From: Devosia litorisediminis
Lineage (GTDB): Bacteria > Pseudomonadota > Alphaproteobacteria > Rhizobiales > Devosiaceae
Assembly: GCF_018334155.1 (NCBI RefSeq)
Contig: NZ_JAGXTP010000001.1
Location: forward strand, 1 to 64,000
DNA length: 64,000 nucleotides
Reading direction: 5' to 3'
Shown here: positions 44,676 through 52,770 of the stretch, one piece after another
How the letters are laid out: each line of letters opens with the position of its first letter
Position numbering within the stretch: the stretch's first letter is position 1
Made by a program: the position numbers and the translations under genes
Notes under the pieces: model-generated
The model's input: only the letters and a program-made list of their open reading frames with translations
Told to the model about the DNA's origin: nothing
Database searches by the model: none

Positions 44676-45523
44676 GCCGACCAAGCCTTGACGGACTGCT
44701 GCTGCTCGCCCAGGCCTTCAATACCCAGACGCATGACATTTCCAGGCTTGAGCCAGACGGGCTCAGGCTTGACGCCCATGCCAACACCGGGCGGGGTGCC
44801 TGTGGTGATGATGTCGCCGGGCTGCAGGCTCATGAACTGGCTGACATAGGCGACAACGTGGGCGACACCGAAGATCATGGTCTTGGTCGAGCCGTCCTGA
44901 AAGCGCTTGCCGTCCACTTCGAGCCACATGCCCAGCTGCTGGGGATCAGCGACTTCGTCGCGCGTGACCATCCAGGGGCCGATGGGGCCGAAGGTGTCTG
45001 CAGACTTCCCCTTGACCCACTGACCGCCACGTTCTGTCTGGAAATGGCGCTCGGAGAGATCGTTGACCACGCAATAGCCGGCCACATAGTCCAGGGCGTC
45101 TGCTTCATCGACATAGCGGGCTTCCTTGCCGATGACGACGCCGAGTTCGACTTCCCAGTCTGGCTTGATCGAGTTCTTGGGAATGATCACATCGTCGTTG
45201 GGACCGATTATGGCACTGGTGGCCTTCATGAACAGAATAGGCTCAGCAGGAATTGGGGCGCCGGTTTCGGCAGCGTGATCAGCATAATTCAGGCCGATGC
45301 AGATGAACTTGCCGACATTGGCCACGCAGGGTCCGATGCGGTCGCCGGCGTCAAGCTGGGGCAGGGAGCTGATATCGGCGGCAGCAATCTTGGCCAAACC
45401 GTCGGCGCCCAGCGTGGCACCGCCGATGTCATCGACGATACCGGAGAGATCGCGGATCGAGCCGTCTTCGGCCAGAATGGCGGGCTTTTCTGCGCCCTTG
45501 GCGCCAATACGAAGCAGTTTCAT
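44672..45523 (-). CDS. Fumarylacetoacetate-hydrolase-family enzyme (predicted 2,4-diketo-3-deoxy-sugar-acid hydrolase)
   Basis: A 283-residue FAH-fold enzyme. Metal-ligand and active-site motifs EVELGVVIGKEARYV, GYCVVNDLSERHFQ and GDIITTGTPPGVGMG are typical. The close family includes ureidoglycolate lyase and 2,4-diketo-3-deoxy-L-fuconate/rhamnonate hydrolases, which yield pyruvate plus L-lactate. Context favours the latter: a fucose-mutarotase-like gene, an SMP-30 lactonase and an L-lactate dehydrogenase share the same operator. Promoter with operator at 45561-45588. Confidence 0.85.
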   Translation of the reverse strand: MKLLRIGAKGAEKPAILAEDGSIRDLSGIVDDIGGATLGADGLAKIAAADISSLPQLDAGDRIGPCVANVGKFICIGLNYADHAAETGAPIPAEPILFMKATSAIIGPNDDVIIPKNSIKPDWEVELGVVIGKEARYVDEADALDYVAGYCVVNDLSERHFQTERGGQWVKGKSADTFGPIGPWMVTRDEVADPQQLGMWLEVDGKRFQDGSTKTMIFGVAHVVAYVSQFMSLQPGDIITTGTPPGVGMGVKPEPVWLKPGNVMRLGIEGLGEQQQSVKAWSA

Positions 45524-45560
45524 GTGCAGAGGTCCTTTGTCCCGTAAGCCGTTGCCATGG

Positions 45561-45588
45561 CAATAAGGCTAACATGTTAGTGTGTCGA
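45561..45588 (-). promoter_or_regulatory. Promoter of the FAH-family gene, with operator in the spacer
   Basis: On the minus strand, TCGACA (complement of 45583-45588) and TTATTG (complement of 45561-45566) are 16 bases apart, and the palindrome CTAACATGTTAG lies inside the spacer. Repressor binding there would block RNA polymerase. Confidence 0.55.
45569..45580. promoter_or_regulatory. GntR operator CTAACATGTTAG, copy 1
   Basis: A perfect 12-bp palindrome 46 bases upstream of the FAH-family gene. The identical sequence occurs at 46822-46833 and 50223-50234, each in front of a gene of the same predicted pathway. The probable ligand is the GntR protein of 46071-46820. Confidence 0.75.
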
Positions 45589-45623
45589 GGGCGACCTTGG
45601 TCCAATCCGTTCGGTTGGGACAA

Positions 45624-46058
45624 TCAATCGGCTGGCCGGATCACGCCTTTCTTGAGGATGATATTGCCATAAAGCCGGCTCTCGCCGCTCTGCACGATGG
45701 CGTAGCCCTTTTTGACGCGCTCGTAGAAGGCAAAGCGCTCCAGCGAGGAAATGCTCATGCTCGGCTCGTGCTGCTGCAGGATGCCTTCAAACGCATCGAC
45801 GACGGGTTCGCGGCGGGTCGGATCGCCCACGGTCTGCATGACGATGGCGGCCTCATCAACGAAGTCGTCGAGCGGCAGCAGGCTGAGTACGGCGTCCAGA
45901 ATCTCGGTGGCGCTTATGCCGTCCATGCGCACCAGAGCCGGGCCCGATGAATCTGCTGGGAAATTGGCGTCGACAATGGTGATTTCGTCGCCATGGCCCA
46001 TGGCGCGCAGAATTGCGAGCAGGTCTGGTCCGAGAATGGGTGGGATGGACTTGAGCAT
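45624..46058 (-). CDS. RbsD/FucU-family sugar mutarotase
   Basis: A 144-residue protein of the RbsD/FucU fold (ILGPDLLAILRAMGHGDEITIVDANFPA, and EREAFYERVKKGYAIVQSGE-like ERFAFYERVKKGYAI). FucU interconverts alpha and beta anomers of L-fucose, while RbsD acts on ribose and related sugars. The operon context (GntR upstream, FAH hydrolase downstream, lactonase and dehydratase nearby) makes L-fucose or another 6-deoxyhexose most likely. It starts 12 bases after the regulator stop. Confidence 0.83.
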   Translation of the reverse strand: MLKSIPPILGPDLLAILRAMGHGDEITIVDANFPADSSGPALVRMDGISATEILDAVLSLLPLDDFVDEAAIVMQTVGDPTRREPVVDAFEGILQQHEPSMSISSLERFAFYERVKKGYAIVQSGESRLYGNIILKKGVIRPAD

Positions 46059-46070
46059 GAAATGGCCTCC

Positions 46071-46820
46071 TCAGCCGAAGGGAAAGCTGTCGCTGTCGGT
46101 GCCCAGTGTGGCGCCATCGGCAAACAGTTCCGGGTGTTCGCGGGCAAAGGCGAAAAGTTCCACCATCACTGCGTCGATATGAGCGCGGATGGCGGCAATA
46201 GCCTGCTGCTCTTTGCCGGCCAGAATGCCGTCGAAAATGGCCTGATGTTCGGCAATGGTAATGGCCAGGCGCCGAGGTGTGACAATCAGCCAGCGGGCGC
46301 GGTCGAGATTGGCGCGGGCCGAATCAATGATGCCCTTGATCTTGGTGAATTCCATGGCCCGATAGATAATGTCGTGGAACTCGATATCGATCTCGTGAAA
46401 GGTTTCGGCATCGTCGCGTTCGGCGGCTTCGCGCTGCTTGGCCATATTGGTGTGCAGGGCGTCGATCAGTCCGCTGTCGTGACGGCCAATGAAGACGCGG
46501 AGCGCTTCACTCTCGAGGCCTTTGCGGATCAACATGTATTCGCGCACATCGGCGATGCGCACCAGCGAAACGGTCGAGCCGCGTTGCGGGGCGATGTCTA
46601 CCAGACCTTCAGTCTGTAGGCGCGCCAGCGCCTCGCTCACCGGAAAACGGGAGACACCCAATTGCTCGCAGACCAGCGACTTGTCGATGGCGCTGCCGGG
46701 CGGCAGGGCGAGCGACACAATGGCGTGACGCAGCACATTGGTGACCTCGGTGGTCACATTGCCTCTGGTCAGCACGATAGGTGCGCTCAGAAAAGAATAA
46801 GGACTTGCTTCCGTTTTCAT
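46071..46820 (-). CDS. GntR-family regulator (FadR/FCD subfamily) of the sugar-acid regulon
   Basis: A 249-residue regulator with a winged helix (LPPGSAIDKSLVCEQLGVSRFPVSEALARLQ) and an FCD domain (EYMLIRKGLESEALRVF, FHEIDIEFHDIIYRA, EHQAIFDGILAGKE). The first ATG at 46820 has no Shine-Dalgarno; the palindromic operator directly abuts it and a -10 lies within the operator, so the mRNA may be leaderless. A GTG some 20 codons downstream would still preserve the DNA-binding domain. It is divergent from the UxaA-family dehydratase and probably autoregulated. Confidence 0.88.
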   Translation of the reverse strand: MKTEASPYSFLSAPIVLTRGNVTTEVTNVLRHAIVSLALPPGSAIDKSLVCEQLGVSRFPVSEALARLQTEGLVDIAPQRGSTVSLVRIADVREYMLIRKGLESEALRVFIGRHDSGLIDALHTNMAKQREAAERDDAETFHEIDIEFHDIIYRAMEFTKIKGIIDSARANLDRARWLIVTPRRLAITIAEHQAIFDGILAGKEQQAIAAIRAHIDAVMVELFAFAREHPELFADGATLGTDSDSFPFG

Positions 46821-46821
46821 G

Positions 46822-46833
46822 CTAACATGTTAG
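46822..46833. promoter_or_regulatory. GntR operator CTAACATGTTAG, copy 2
   Basis: A second perfect copy, between the divergent gntR and uxaA-like genes and immediately next to the gntR start codon. Reading minus, TTGTAA (complement of 46850-46855), a 17-base spacer and TAACAT (complement of 46827-46832) form a promoter whose -10 is part of the operator. Confidence 0.75.
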
Positions 46834-46944
46834 TTAGAGCCGTGGTGCTTTACAACGCCCATCGCTGCCTATTGCCGGCGCAATCTGGCGGTTTATGACG
46901 GCGAGGTAAAGCACAGTTGAGATCCGACCCCTGAAAGCACATCC

Positions 46945-48495
46945 ATGTCTGACACGATGACCCGTCCACAGCCGCGTACGCTGGTGTTGAACCCGGCCGA
47001 CAACATTGCGGTGGCCCTGAGCAATCTTGATGTAGGCAGCGTCACGCTGCAGGGTCCGTCCATCGTGCGGCGTGTGCCCAAGGGGCACAAATTTGCGATC
47101 CGCCAGATCGCTCAAGGTGAGCCGATCCTGAAATTCGGTCAGATCATCGGTTTTGCCAAGGAAGCCATTGTTCCCGGCGACTGGGTGCATGAGCACAATT
47201 GCGGCATGGGTGGTCCCGATGGCACGTTGAGCCATGACTATGCCTTTGCCGAAGGTGCCGTGCCGCCCGAGATGATTGCGGTGGAAGACCGCGCGACCTT
47301 TGAGGGCTATCGCCGGGCAAATGGCAGTGTCGGCACGCGAAACTATGTGGGCATCCTCACATCGGTGAACTGCTCGGCGACCGTGGCCAAGTTTATTGCC
47401 GAAGGCATCAACCGCTCCGGTGTCCTTGATGATTATCCCGAGATCGACGGCGTGGTACCGTTCGTACACGGTACGGGCTGCGGCATGGAAAGCCGTGGCG
47501 AGGGGTTTGATATCCTTAAACGCACGCAATGGGGCTACACTTCCAACCCCAATCTGGGGGCGGCCATGCTGGTTGGCCTGGGCTGTGAAGTGTTCCAGAT
47601 CGGTCGCATGAAGGAGATGTATGGCATCACCGAAAGCGACACGTTCCAGACCATGACCATTCAGGAGCGTGGCGGCACGCGCAAGATCATCGAATGGGGC
47701 ATCGAGCAGATGAAGGAAATGCTGCCCATTGCCGCGCGCGCCAAACGCGAAACGGTCGATGCGTCGGAACTGACGCTGGCCCTGCAGTGCGGTGGCTCGG
47801 ATGGCTATTCGGGCATCACCGCCAATCCAGCACTGGGTTATGCCGCCGATATTCTGGTGCGCAATGGTGGTACCGCCATCCTCAGCGAAACCTCGGAAAT
47901 CTATGGCGCCGAGCACTTGCTGACGCGGCGCGCCGTGTCGCGCGAGGTCGGTGAAAAGCTGATCAGTCGCATCCACTGGTGGGAAGATTACACCAAGCGC
48001 AACCATGGCGAGATGAACAATAATCCATCGCCCGGCAACAAGCTGGGCGGTCTGACAACGATTTTGGAAAAGTCGCTCGGCGCGGCAGCAAAGGGTGGCA
48101 CCACGCCGCTCACGGCTGTCTACGAATATGCCGAAAAGATCACCGAAAAGGGATTTGTGTTCATGGACACACCCGGCTTCGATCCGGTCTCGGCGACGGG
48201 CCAGGTGGCTGGTGGCGCCAATGTTCTGGCCTTCACCACGGGGCGCGGCTCGGCCTATGGCTGCAAGCCAGTGCCTTCAATCAAGCTGGCGACCAATTCG
48301 GACATGTATGAGCGCATGACCGAGGATATGGACATCAATTGCGGCGACATCATCGATGGCGTTTCGATCGAGGACAAAGGCCGCGAGATCTTTGATCTTA
48401 TTCTCAAGACAGCCTCTGGCGAGCAGACCAAGTCGGAAGCTCTGGGATATGGCGACAACGAGTTTGTGCCCTGGCAGGTCGGCGCCACGATGTAG
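46945..48495 (+). CDS. UxaA/altronate-dehydratase-family sugar-acid dehydratase
   Basis: A 516-residue protein with an N-terminal SAF-like domain (DNIAVALSNLDVGS, GHKFAIRQIAQGEPILKFGQIIG) and a C-terminal UxaA/GarD catalytic domain (GTRNYVGILTSVNCSATVAK, HGTGCGMES, QCGGSDGYSGITANPALG, FTTGRGSAYG). Family members dehydrate altronate or galactarate with Fe(II). Altronate is one possible substrate. In this regulon it may instead act on a 6-deoxy aldonate such as L-fuconate, replacing the usual enolase-superfamily dehydratase. Confidence 0.88.
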   Translation: MSDTMTRPQPRTLVLNPADNIAVALSNLDVGSVTLQGPSIVRRVPKGHKFAIRQIAQGEPILKFGQIIGFAKEAIVPGDWVHEHNCGMGGPDGTLSHDYAFAEGAVPPEMIAVEDRATFEGYRRANGSVGTRNYVGILTSVNCSATVAKFIAEGINRSGVLDDYPEIDGVVPFVHGTGCGMESRGEGFDILKRTQWGYTSNPNLGAAMLVGLGCEVFQIGRMKEMYGITESDTFQTMTIQERGGTRKIIEWGIEQMKEMLPIAARAKRETVDASELTLALQCGGSDGYSGITANPALGYAADILVRNGGTAILSETSEIYGAEHLLTRRAVSREVGEKLISRIHWWEDYTKRNHGEMNNNPSPGNKLGGLTTILEKSLGAAAKGGTTPLTAVYEYAEKITEKGFVFMDTPGFDPVSATGQVAGGANVLAFTTGRGSAYGCKPVPSIKLATNSDMYERMTEDMDINCGDIIDGVSIEDKGREIFDLILKTASGEQTKSEALGYGDNEFVPWQVGATM

Positions 48496-48505
48496 CGATC
48501 GGTTA

Positions 48506-49144
48506 TTATCTCAGCCGATAGACTGACGCCTGCCGTTGTGTTGTCTGCCGCGCGTCACCGACATCGCCGACTGCGTATGAAGCTATTGGTACGAGTTGAT
48601 CCACGGGCAGATCGCGGCGCTGTGGGTCGCCGATCAACACGGTGATGCCGACTGCATGACAGCGCTGCAGAAAAGGCAGCATCCGGCCTGCCGTTTCCGC
48701 ATTGTAGAAGACGTCACCGCCTGCGATCACAGCGATATCGATCGGCGGTGGGCCGTCCAGATCAATCTCGACAAGGTCAATCATACAGCAATTGGCAGTC
48801 GCATTCAGCGCTATGGCCGCCCGGCCATAGGCGTCGATTTCGGCGGCGATGGCCGTTGCGCCCGCCATGGTGGCGGCTATTCCGACAAGGCCTGATCCCG
48901 CCCCCAGATCAAGTACGGTCCTGCCAGCGATCAGCTCGGGATGCGCCCTAAAGTGGTGGGCGAGCGCCAGGCCACCAGCCCAGGCATAAGCCCAGTAGGG
49001 AGCCGCCGCGTCGCCGGTTTTTGCCTTGGCCAAGTGGGACAGGCGGCTGCCCGAGTGGGCTATATAAAGACTGATTTCGGGCAGGCCTGGCACAGCTTGC
49101 AGCTGTAAATTGGCTTTTATGAACGCGGTAGCATCGTGGCTCAA
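48506..49144 (-). CDS. Class I SAM-dependent methyltransferase (ETFB lysine-methyltransferase-like)
   Basis: A 212-residue methyltransferase. The SAM motif VLDLGAGSGLVGIAA is near residues 75-90, AAPYWAYAWAGGLALAHH precedes it, and GGDVFY is the post-I motif. The PYWA...GG signature is shared with ETFB-type lysine methyltransferases, which modify the electron-transfer flavoprotein beta subunit; the bacterial role is inferred. The TTG start overlaps the lactonase stop (TTGA), so it is translated from the same transcript although functionally unrelated. Confidence 0.8.
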   Translation of the reverse strand: MSHDATAFIKANLQLQAVPGLPEISLYIAHSGSRLSHLAKAKTGDAAAPYWAYAWAGGLALAHHFRAHPELIAGRTVLDLGAGSGLVGIAATMAGATAIAAEIDAYGRAAIALNATANCCMIDLVEIDLDGPPPIDIAVIAGGDVFYNAETAGRMLPFLQRCHAVGITVLIGDPQRRDLPVDQLVPIASYAVGDVGDARQTTQRQASVYRLR

Positions 49145-50055
49145 CGCCGCTGCACCCCCTGAATATTGACATGGGTCGACATCAGGAACTGGTTGCAGGT
49201 GATGAATAGCCGGTTCCGCTTTGGTCCGCCGAACTCCACGTTGGCGGTCTTGGCGCCGGTGTGGATGCGGCCAAGCAGTGTGCCTTGGGGGTCATAGACA
49301 TTTACGCCCAACCCGGCACTGCTCCAGATATTGCCCGCAACATCAAGACGGAACCCATCAGAGAGCCCGCTATCGATATCGGCGAAGACCTTGGGACTGG
49401 TCAACCGGGCGCCCTCGACATTGAACTGACGGATCTGGATGGGCCATTCGGGGTCATGGCTGCGACCGGTATCTGATACGTAAAGCAGCGATTCATCGGG
49501 CGAAAAGGCCAGTCCATTGGGCTTGGCAAAGTCGTCGGCGACCACGGTCAGTGAGTTGTCTGCGGGATCAAAGCGATAGACGAAGCAACCGGGCTGCTCC
49601 TGTTCAGAGCGATAGCCCTCATAGTCCGAAACGATGCCGTAGGGCGGATCGGTGAACCAGATCGTGTCATCGGATTTGACCACCACGTCATTGGGTGAGT
49701 TGAGGCGTTTGCCCTGATAGCTATCGACCAGAGTAGTGATCGTGCCATCATATTCGGTGCGCAGTACGGCGCGGGCACCGTGCGAGCAGGAAATCAGCCG
49801 ACCCTGACGGTCGCGGGTGTTGCCGTTGACGAAATCGGAGGGTGCGCGAAAGGTGGTAACGCCAAGTCCGGGCACAAATTTTAGCATGCGATTGTTGGGA
49901 ATATCGCTCCACACCAGGTAATTGCCATCGGCGAACCAGACCGGTCCTTCGGCCCACAGGCACTGGTCGTAATGGGTTTCGAGGGGCGCGATGCCGATCG
50001 TGAGTTCCTTGAACCGGTTGTCGATAATCTCAAGTGCGTCGCCGCTGATTGCCAT
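49141..50055 (-). CDS. SMP-30/gluconolactonase-family sugar lactonase
   Basis: A 304-residue six-bladed beta-propeller lactonase: metal Glu in AEGPVWFADG, VWSDIPNNRMLKF, RLNSPNDVVVKSDDTIWFTDPPYG, PNGLAFSPDESLLYVSDTG and LSDGFRLDVAGNIWSS. The family hydrolyses aldono-1,4/1,5-lactones. It probably acts on the lactone formed by a sugar dehydrogenase in the neighbouring deoxysugar route. The ATG at 50055 has GAGAGGGGG upstream. It diverges from the L-lactate dehydrogenase gene across the operator at 50223-50234. Confidence 0.88.
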   Translation of the reverse strand: MAISGDALEIIDNRFKELTIGIAPLETHYDQCLWAEGPVWFADGNYLVWSDIPNNRMLKFVPGLGVTTFRAPSDFVNGNTRDRQGRLISCSHGARAVLRTEYDGTITTLVDSYQGKRLNSPNDVVVKSDDTIWFTDPPYGIVSDYEGYRSEQEQPGCFVYRFDPADNSLTVVADDFAKPNGLAFSPDESLLYVSDTGRSHDPEWPIQIRQFNVEGARLTSPKVFADIDSGLSDGFRLDVAGNIWSSAGLGVNVYDPQGTLLGRIHTGAKTANVEFGGPKRNRLFITCNQFLMSTHVNIQGVQRR

Positions 50056-50215
50056 AGTCGCCCCCTCTCGTTTTGTGCGCATTTGATGGCAAGCAGTGTC
50101 GAGTGGCAAGTCGATCTGTCATGAGATGTGGCGGCCCGTCAGCCCGACGAGCGCGAGGGCCCTCGTTTCTCAATACTCGCGATGTATGCAGTGCTTGGAC
50201 GCGTCCCACCAGCAA

Positions 50216-50243
50216 TTGACGACTAACATGTTAGTTGCTAGGG
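50216..50243 (+). promoter_or_regulatory. Promoter of lldD with operator in the spacer
   Basis: TTGACG (50216-50221), a 16-base spacer filled by the CTAACATGTTAG operator, and a poor -10 (CTAGGG, 50238-50243). The distance from the -35 to the operator (1-2 bases) matches the FAH-gene promoter. Confidence 0.45.
50223..50234. promoter_or_regulatory. GntR operator CTAACATGTTAG, copy 3
   Basis: A third perfect copy, 36 bases before the lldD start and 168 bases before the divergent SMP-30 lactonase start. It probably controls lldD, and possibly the lactonase as well. Confidence 0.75.
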
Positions 50244-50270
50244 CATGCGGACAGTTCAGGAGCGCCGCAC

Positions 50271-51455
50271 ATGTCCAGTCTCGACAAGATCCTCACCGTT
50301 GACGAGATGAAAACCCAGGCGCGGCGTTCAGTGCCCAAGATGTTCTTCGAATACGCCGACTCCGGCAGCTATACCGAGGGCACCTATCGCGCCAATGAGA
50401 GCGACTTCAACAAGATCAGCCTCAAGCAGAAGGTGGCCGTCAATCTCGAGGGACGCAATCTCAAGACCGAGATGCTGGGCAAGCAGATCACCATGCCTGT
50501 TGCGATTGCACCTGCTGCGACGGGCGGCATGCAGATTGCTGATGGCGAGATCAAGGCCGCCAAGGCAGCCGAGAAATTCGGCGTGCCCTTCACGCTCTCG
50601 ACCATGGCGGTGTGCTCGATCGAGGACATTGCCGATAACACGAGCGCGCCATTCTGGTTTCAGCTCTATGTGATGCGCGACCGCGACTTCATCGAACGGT
50701 TGATTGATCGGGCCAAGGCAGCGAAGTGCTCGGCGCTGGTACTGACCATGGATCTGCAGATCCTGGGCCAGCGTCACAAGGACATTCACAACGGGCTCTC
50801 CACCCCGCCCAAGTTCAACGCCAAATCGGTATGGCAGATGATGCAGCACCCCTTGTGGTGCGCGCGCATGCTGGGCACCAAGCGGCACACCTTCCGCAAT
50901 ATTGTGGGGCATGTGGGGGGCGATCACGATCTGGCTTCGCTCTCGGCCTGGACGGCCAGCCAGTTTGATCCAACGTTGAACTGGGCTGATATCGCCTGGG
51001 TGAAGAAGCGCTTTGGCGGCCCGGTAATCGTCAAGGGCGTGCTGGACCCCGAAGACGCCAAGGCTGCGGTCGACAATGGTGCTGATGCCGTGATTGTTTC
51101 CAATCATGGCGGTCGCCAGCTTGACGGCGCGCCCTCCACCATTCGGGTTTTGCCCGAGATCATGGATGCCATTGGCAAGCGCACGGAAGTCTATCTCGAT
51201 AGCGGCATTCGCTCGGGTCAGGATGTGGTCAAGGCACTGGCCTATGGTGCCAAGGGCACCTTTATCGGTCGCCCCATGCTGTACGGGCTAGGCGCGGGCG
51301 GTGAAGCCGGTGTGACCCGGGTGCTGGAGATCATGCGCAAGGAACTCGACACCACCATGGCGCTGTGCGGCGAGCGCGACATTCTCGATGTTGGGCTGCA
51401 CAATATCTATTCCAACGACATTCTTCCCCGCAACGCGCCGGTCGCCAACGCCTAG
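50271..51455 (+). CDS. lldD: L-lactate dehydrogenase, FMN-dependent (alpha-hydroxyacid oxidase family)
   Basis: A 394-residue FMN alpha-hydroxyacid dehydrogenase. Catalytic and FMN motifs: PVAIAPAATGGMQ, FTLSTMAVCSIEDIA, FQLYVMRDRDF, GPVIVKGVLDPEDA, SNHGGRQLDGAPSTI with catalytic His, and DSGIRSGQDVVKALA. It oxidises L-lactate to pyruvate, passing electrons to the quinone pool. The ATG at 50271 follows AGGAG. The shared operator suggests it oxidises the L-lactate released by the FAH-family hydrolase. Its stop overlaps the convergent anti-sigma gene by four bases. Confidence 0.9.
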   Translation: MSSLDKILTVDEMKTQARRSVPKMFFEYADSGSYTEGTYRANESDFNKISLKQKVAVNLEGRNLKTEMLGKQITMPVAIAPAATGGMQIADGEIKAAKAAEKFGVPFTLSTMAVCSIEDIADNTSAPFWFQLYVMRDRDFIERLIDRAKAAKCSALVLTMDLQILGQRHKDIHNGLSTPPKFNAKSVWQMMQHPLWCARMLGTKRHTFRNIVGHVGGDHDLASLSAWTASQFDPTLNWADIAWVKKRFGGPVIVKGVLDPEDAKAAVDNGADAVIVSNHGGRQLDGAPSTIRVLPEIMDAIGKRTEVYLDSGIRSGQDVVKALAYGAKGTFIGRPMLYGLGAGGEAGVTRVLEIMRKELDTTMALCGERDILDVGLHNIYSNDILPRNAPVANA

Positions 51456-52252
51456 CTGCGATAACGTGCGGCGCTGATGTCACCTTCGGTGAGCTGGACG
51501 TAAACCGCCTGGGACACCGCTTGCATCTGATCGACGGGCAGGGTGCCAACCACTGTGCAGGTGATGCGGGCGTTGGCCCAGTAAAAGGCCTCGGTATTGT
51601 CCACACTGGCCAATTGGGTGACCTGTTGCCGGTCGGGGAGCGCGGCCGTCACATAGACGGTGATGCGCTGCTGGCTGGTATTCTCATACATTAGCTGGGC
51701 TGCCCGGCCGCCCAGTTCCGGTTCGCCCGGCAGCAGTCGACCACCGACCAAGGCAAATCCCTGGGCGCTCAGATCGGGCATGCCCAGATTGGTGTCGAGA
51801 CGGTTGGAGAGCCAGCTCGAGAGATGGGCACTGTCATCGCCGCCCACTTCGACTGCATGACGGTTTTCGGCGACAAAGACCGTGTGGGCATTGACTGCAT
51901 CGGCGATCAGCGTGGCGCTGGCTGTGGGGGCATCAAAAACAGGTCGGGCAAACCAGCCGGCGCCCAGACCGAGTGCCAAAAGTACGACTGCCGCTGCGGC
52001 CCAGCGCCAGATCCGGCCACGGTGCTGGATCTGTTCGGCGGCAATTCGGCGCGCGCGCAAGCGTGCCGGAACCGGTTCGGCAGCGACGGGGTCGAAAAGG
52101 CTCTGCAATGCCTGGGTCTGGCGCTGCATCAAGGCGAGTTCGGCGGCTGCGTCGGGATTGGCCGCCAGATAGGCCTGGACGGCCGGGATCTGTGCAGGAT
52201 CCAGCTGTCCATCGACGAAGGCCATCAGTGTGTCACGGGTGATCAGGCTCAT
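51452..52252 (-). CDS. Transmembrane anti-sigma factor
   Basis: A 266-residue protein. An N-terminal cytosolic helical region (TRDTLMAFVDGQLDPAQIPAVQAYL) without a zinc-binding HxxxCxxC motif is followed by one membrane helix near residues 92-110 (AAAVVLLALGLGAGWF) and a periplasmic domain. Overlap with the upstream sigma gene (ATGA) identifies it as the cognate anti-sigma. In this class, signal-induced proteolysis or a conformational change frees the sigma factor. Confidence 0.85.
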   Translation of the reverse strand: MSLITRDTLMAFVDGQLDPAQIPAVQAYLAANPDAAAELALMQRQTQALQSLFDPVAAEPVPARLRARRIAAEQIQHRGRIWRWAAAAVVLLALGLGAGWFARPVFDAPTASATLIADAVNAHTVFVAENRHAVEVGGDDSAHLSSWLSNRLDTNLGMPDLSAQGFALVGGRLLPGEPELGGRAAQLMYENTSQQRITVYVTAALPDRQQVTQLASVDNTEAFYWANARITCTVVGTLPVDQMQAVSQAVYVQLTEGDISAARYRS

Positions 52253-52755
52253 TTTACCGTCCTCAGATGCGGCTCGGCGGGTGTGCCTGTGGCCAGACGC
52301 AGGGCATGGCGGGCCCGGCCCAGCCGGCTCATCAGCGTACCTAGCGGGATTTTGAGAATGGCGGCGGCCTCCGCATAGGGCAGGCCTTCAAGGGCGATCA
52401 GCAGCAAGGCTTCCTTCTGCTCCAGTGGCAGGGTGTCGATAGCACGGGCCGTTTCGGCCAGTGCAATATGGCCCGGTTGCGGGGCGGGGGTCGAGGGCTC
52501 GGGAACGCGGTCAAAGTCCACCGGTTGGCCACGCCGCTGTGCCTGGCGCAATTGATTGCGATGCAGGTTGAGCAACACAGTGAATAACCAGGCGCGGACT
52601 GGTCCAGTGGGTCGGAACAGGCCGCGTCTGGAAATGGCGCGTTCGAGGCAGTCCTGAACCAGATCGTCGGCCAGATCGGCATTGCGTGTCAGCGCCCGGG
52701 CATAGCGCCGCAGGGCCGGTACGCAGGTTTCGACCTGATCAAGGAAATCGCTCAC
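52249..52755 (-). CDS. ECF-family RNA polymerase sigma factor
   Basis: A 168-residue group IV sigma factor with region 2 (RYARALTRNADLADDLVQDCLERA, RAWLFTVLLNLHRNQLR) and region 4 (LPLEQKEALLLIALEGLPYAEAAAILKIPLGTLMSRLGRAR) joined by a short linker. The GTG start is 15 bases after the stop of the secreted-protein gene, and the stop overlaps the anti-sigma start. Self-activation of the operon is likely. Confidence 0.9.
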   Translation of the reverse strand: MSDFLDQVETCVPALRRYARALTRNADLADDLVQDCLERAISRRGLFRPTGPVRAWLFTVLLNLHRNQLRQAQRRGQPVDFDRVPEPSTPAPQPGHIALAETARAIDTLPLEQKEALLLIALEGLPYAEAAAILKIPLGTLMSRLGRARHALRLATGTPAEPHLRTVK

Positions 52756-52770
52756 TGGACCGCCGGGGGC

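Noticed and set aside
46834..48006. 390-codon antisense frame over the UxaA-like gene
   Set aside because: High-GC shadow frame; the sense protein shows both SAF and UxaA domains.
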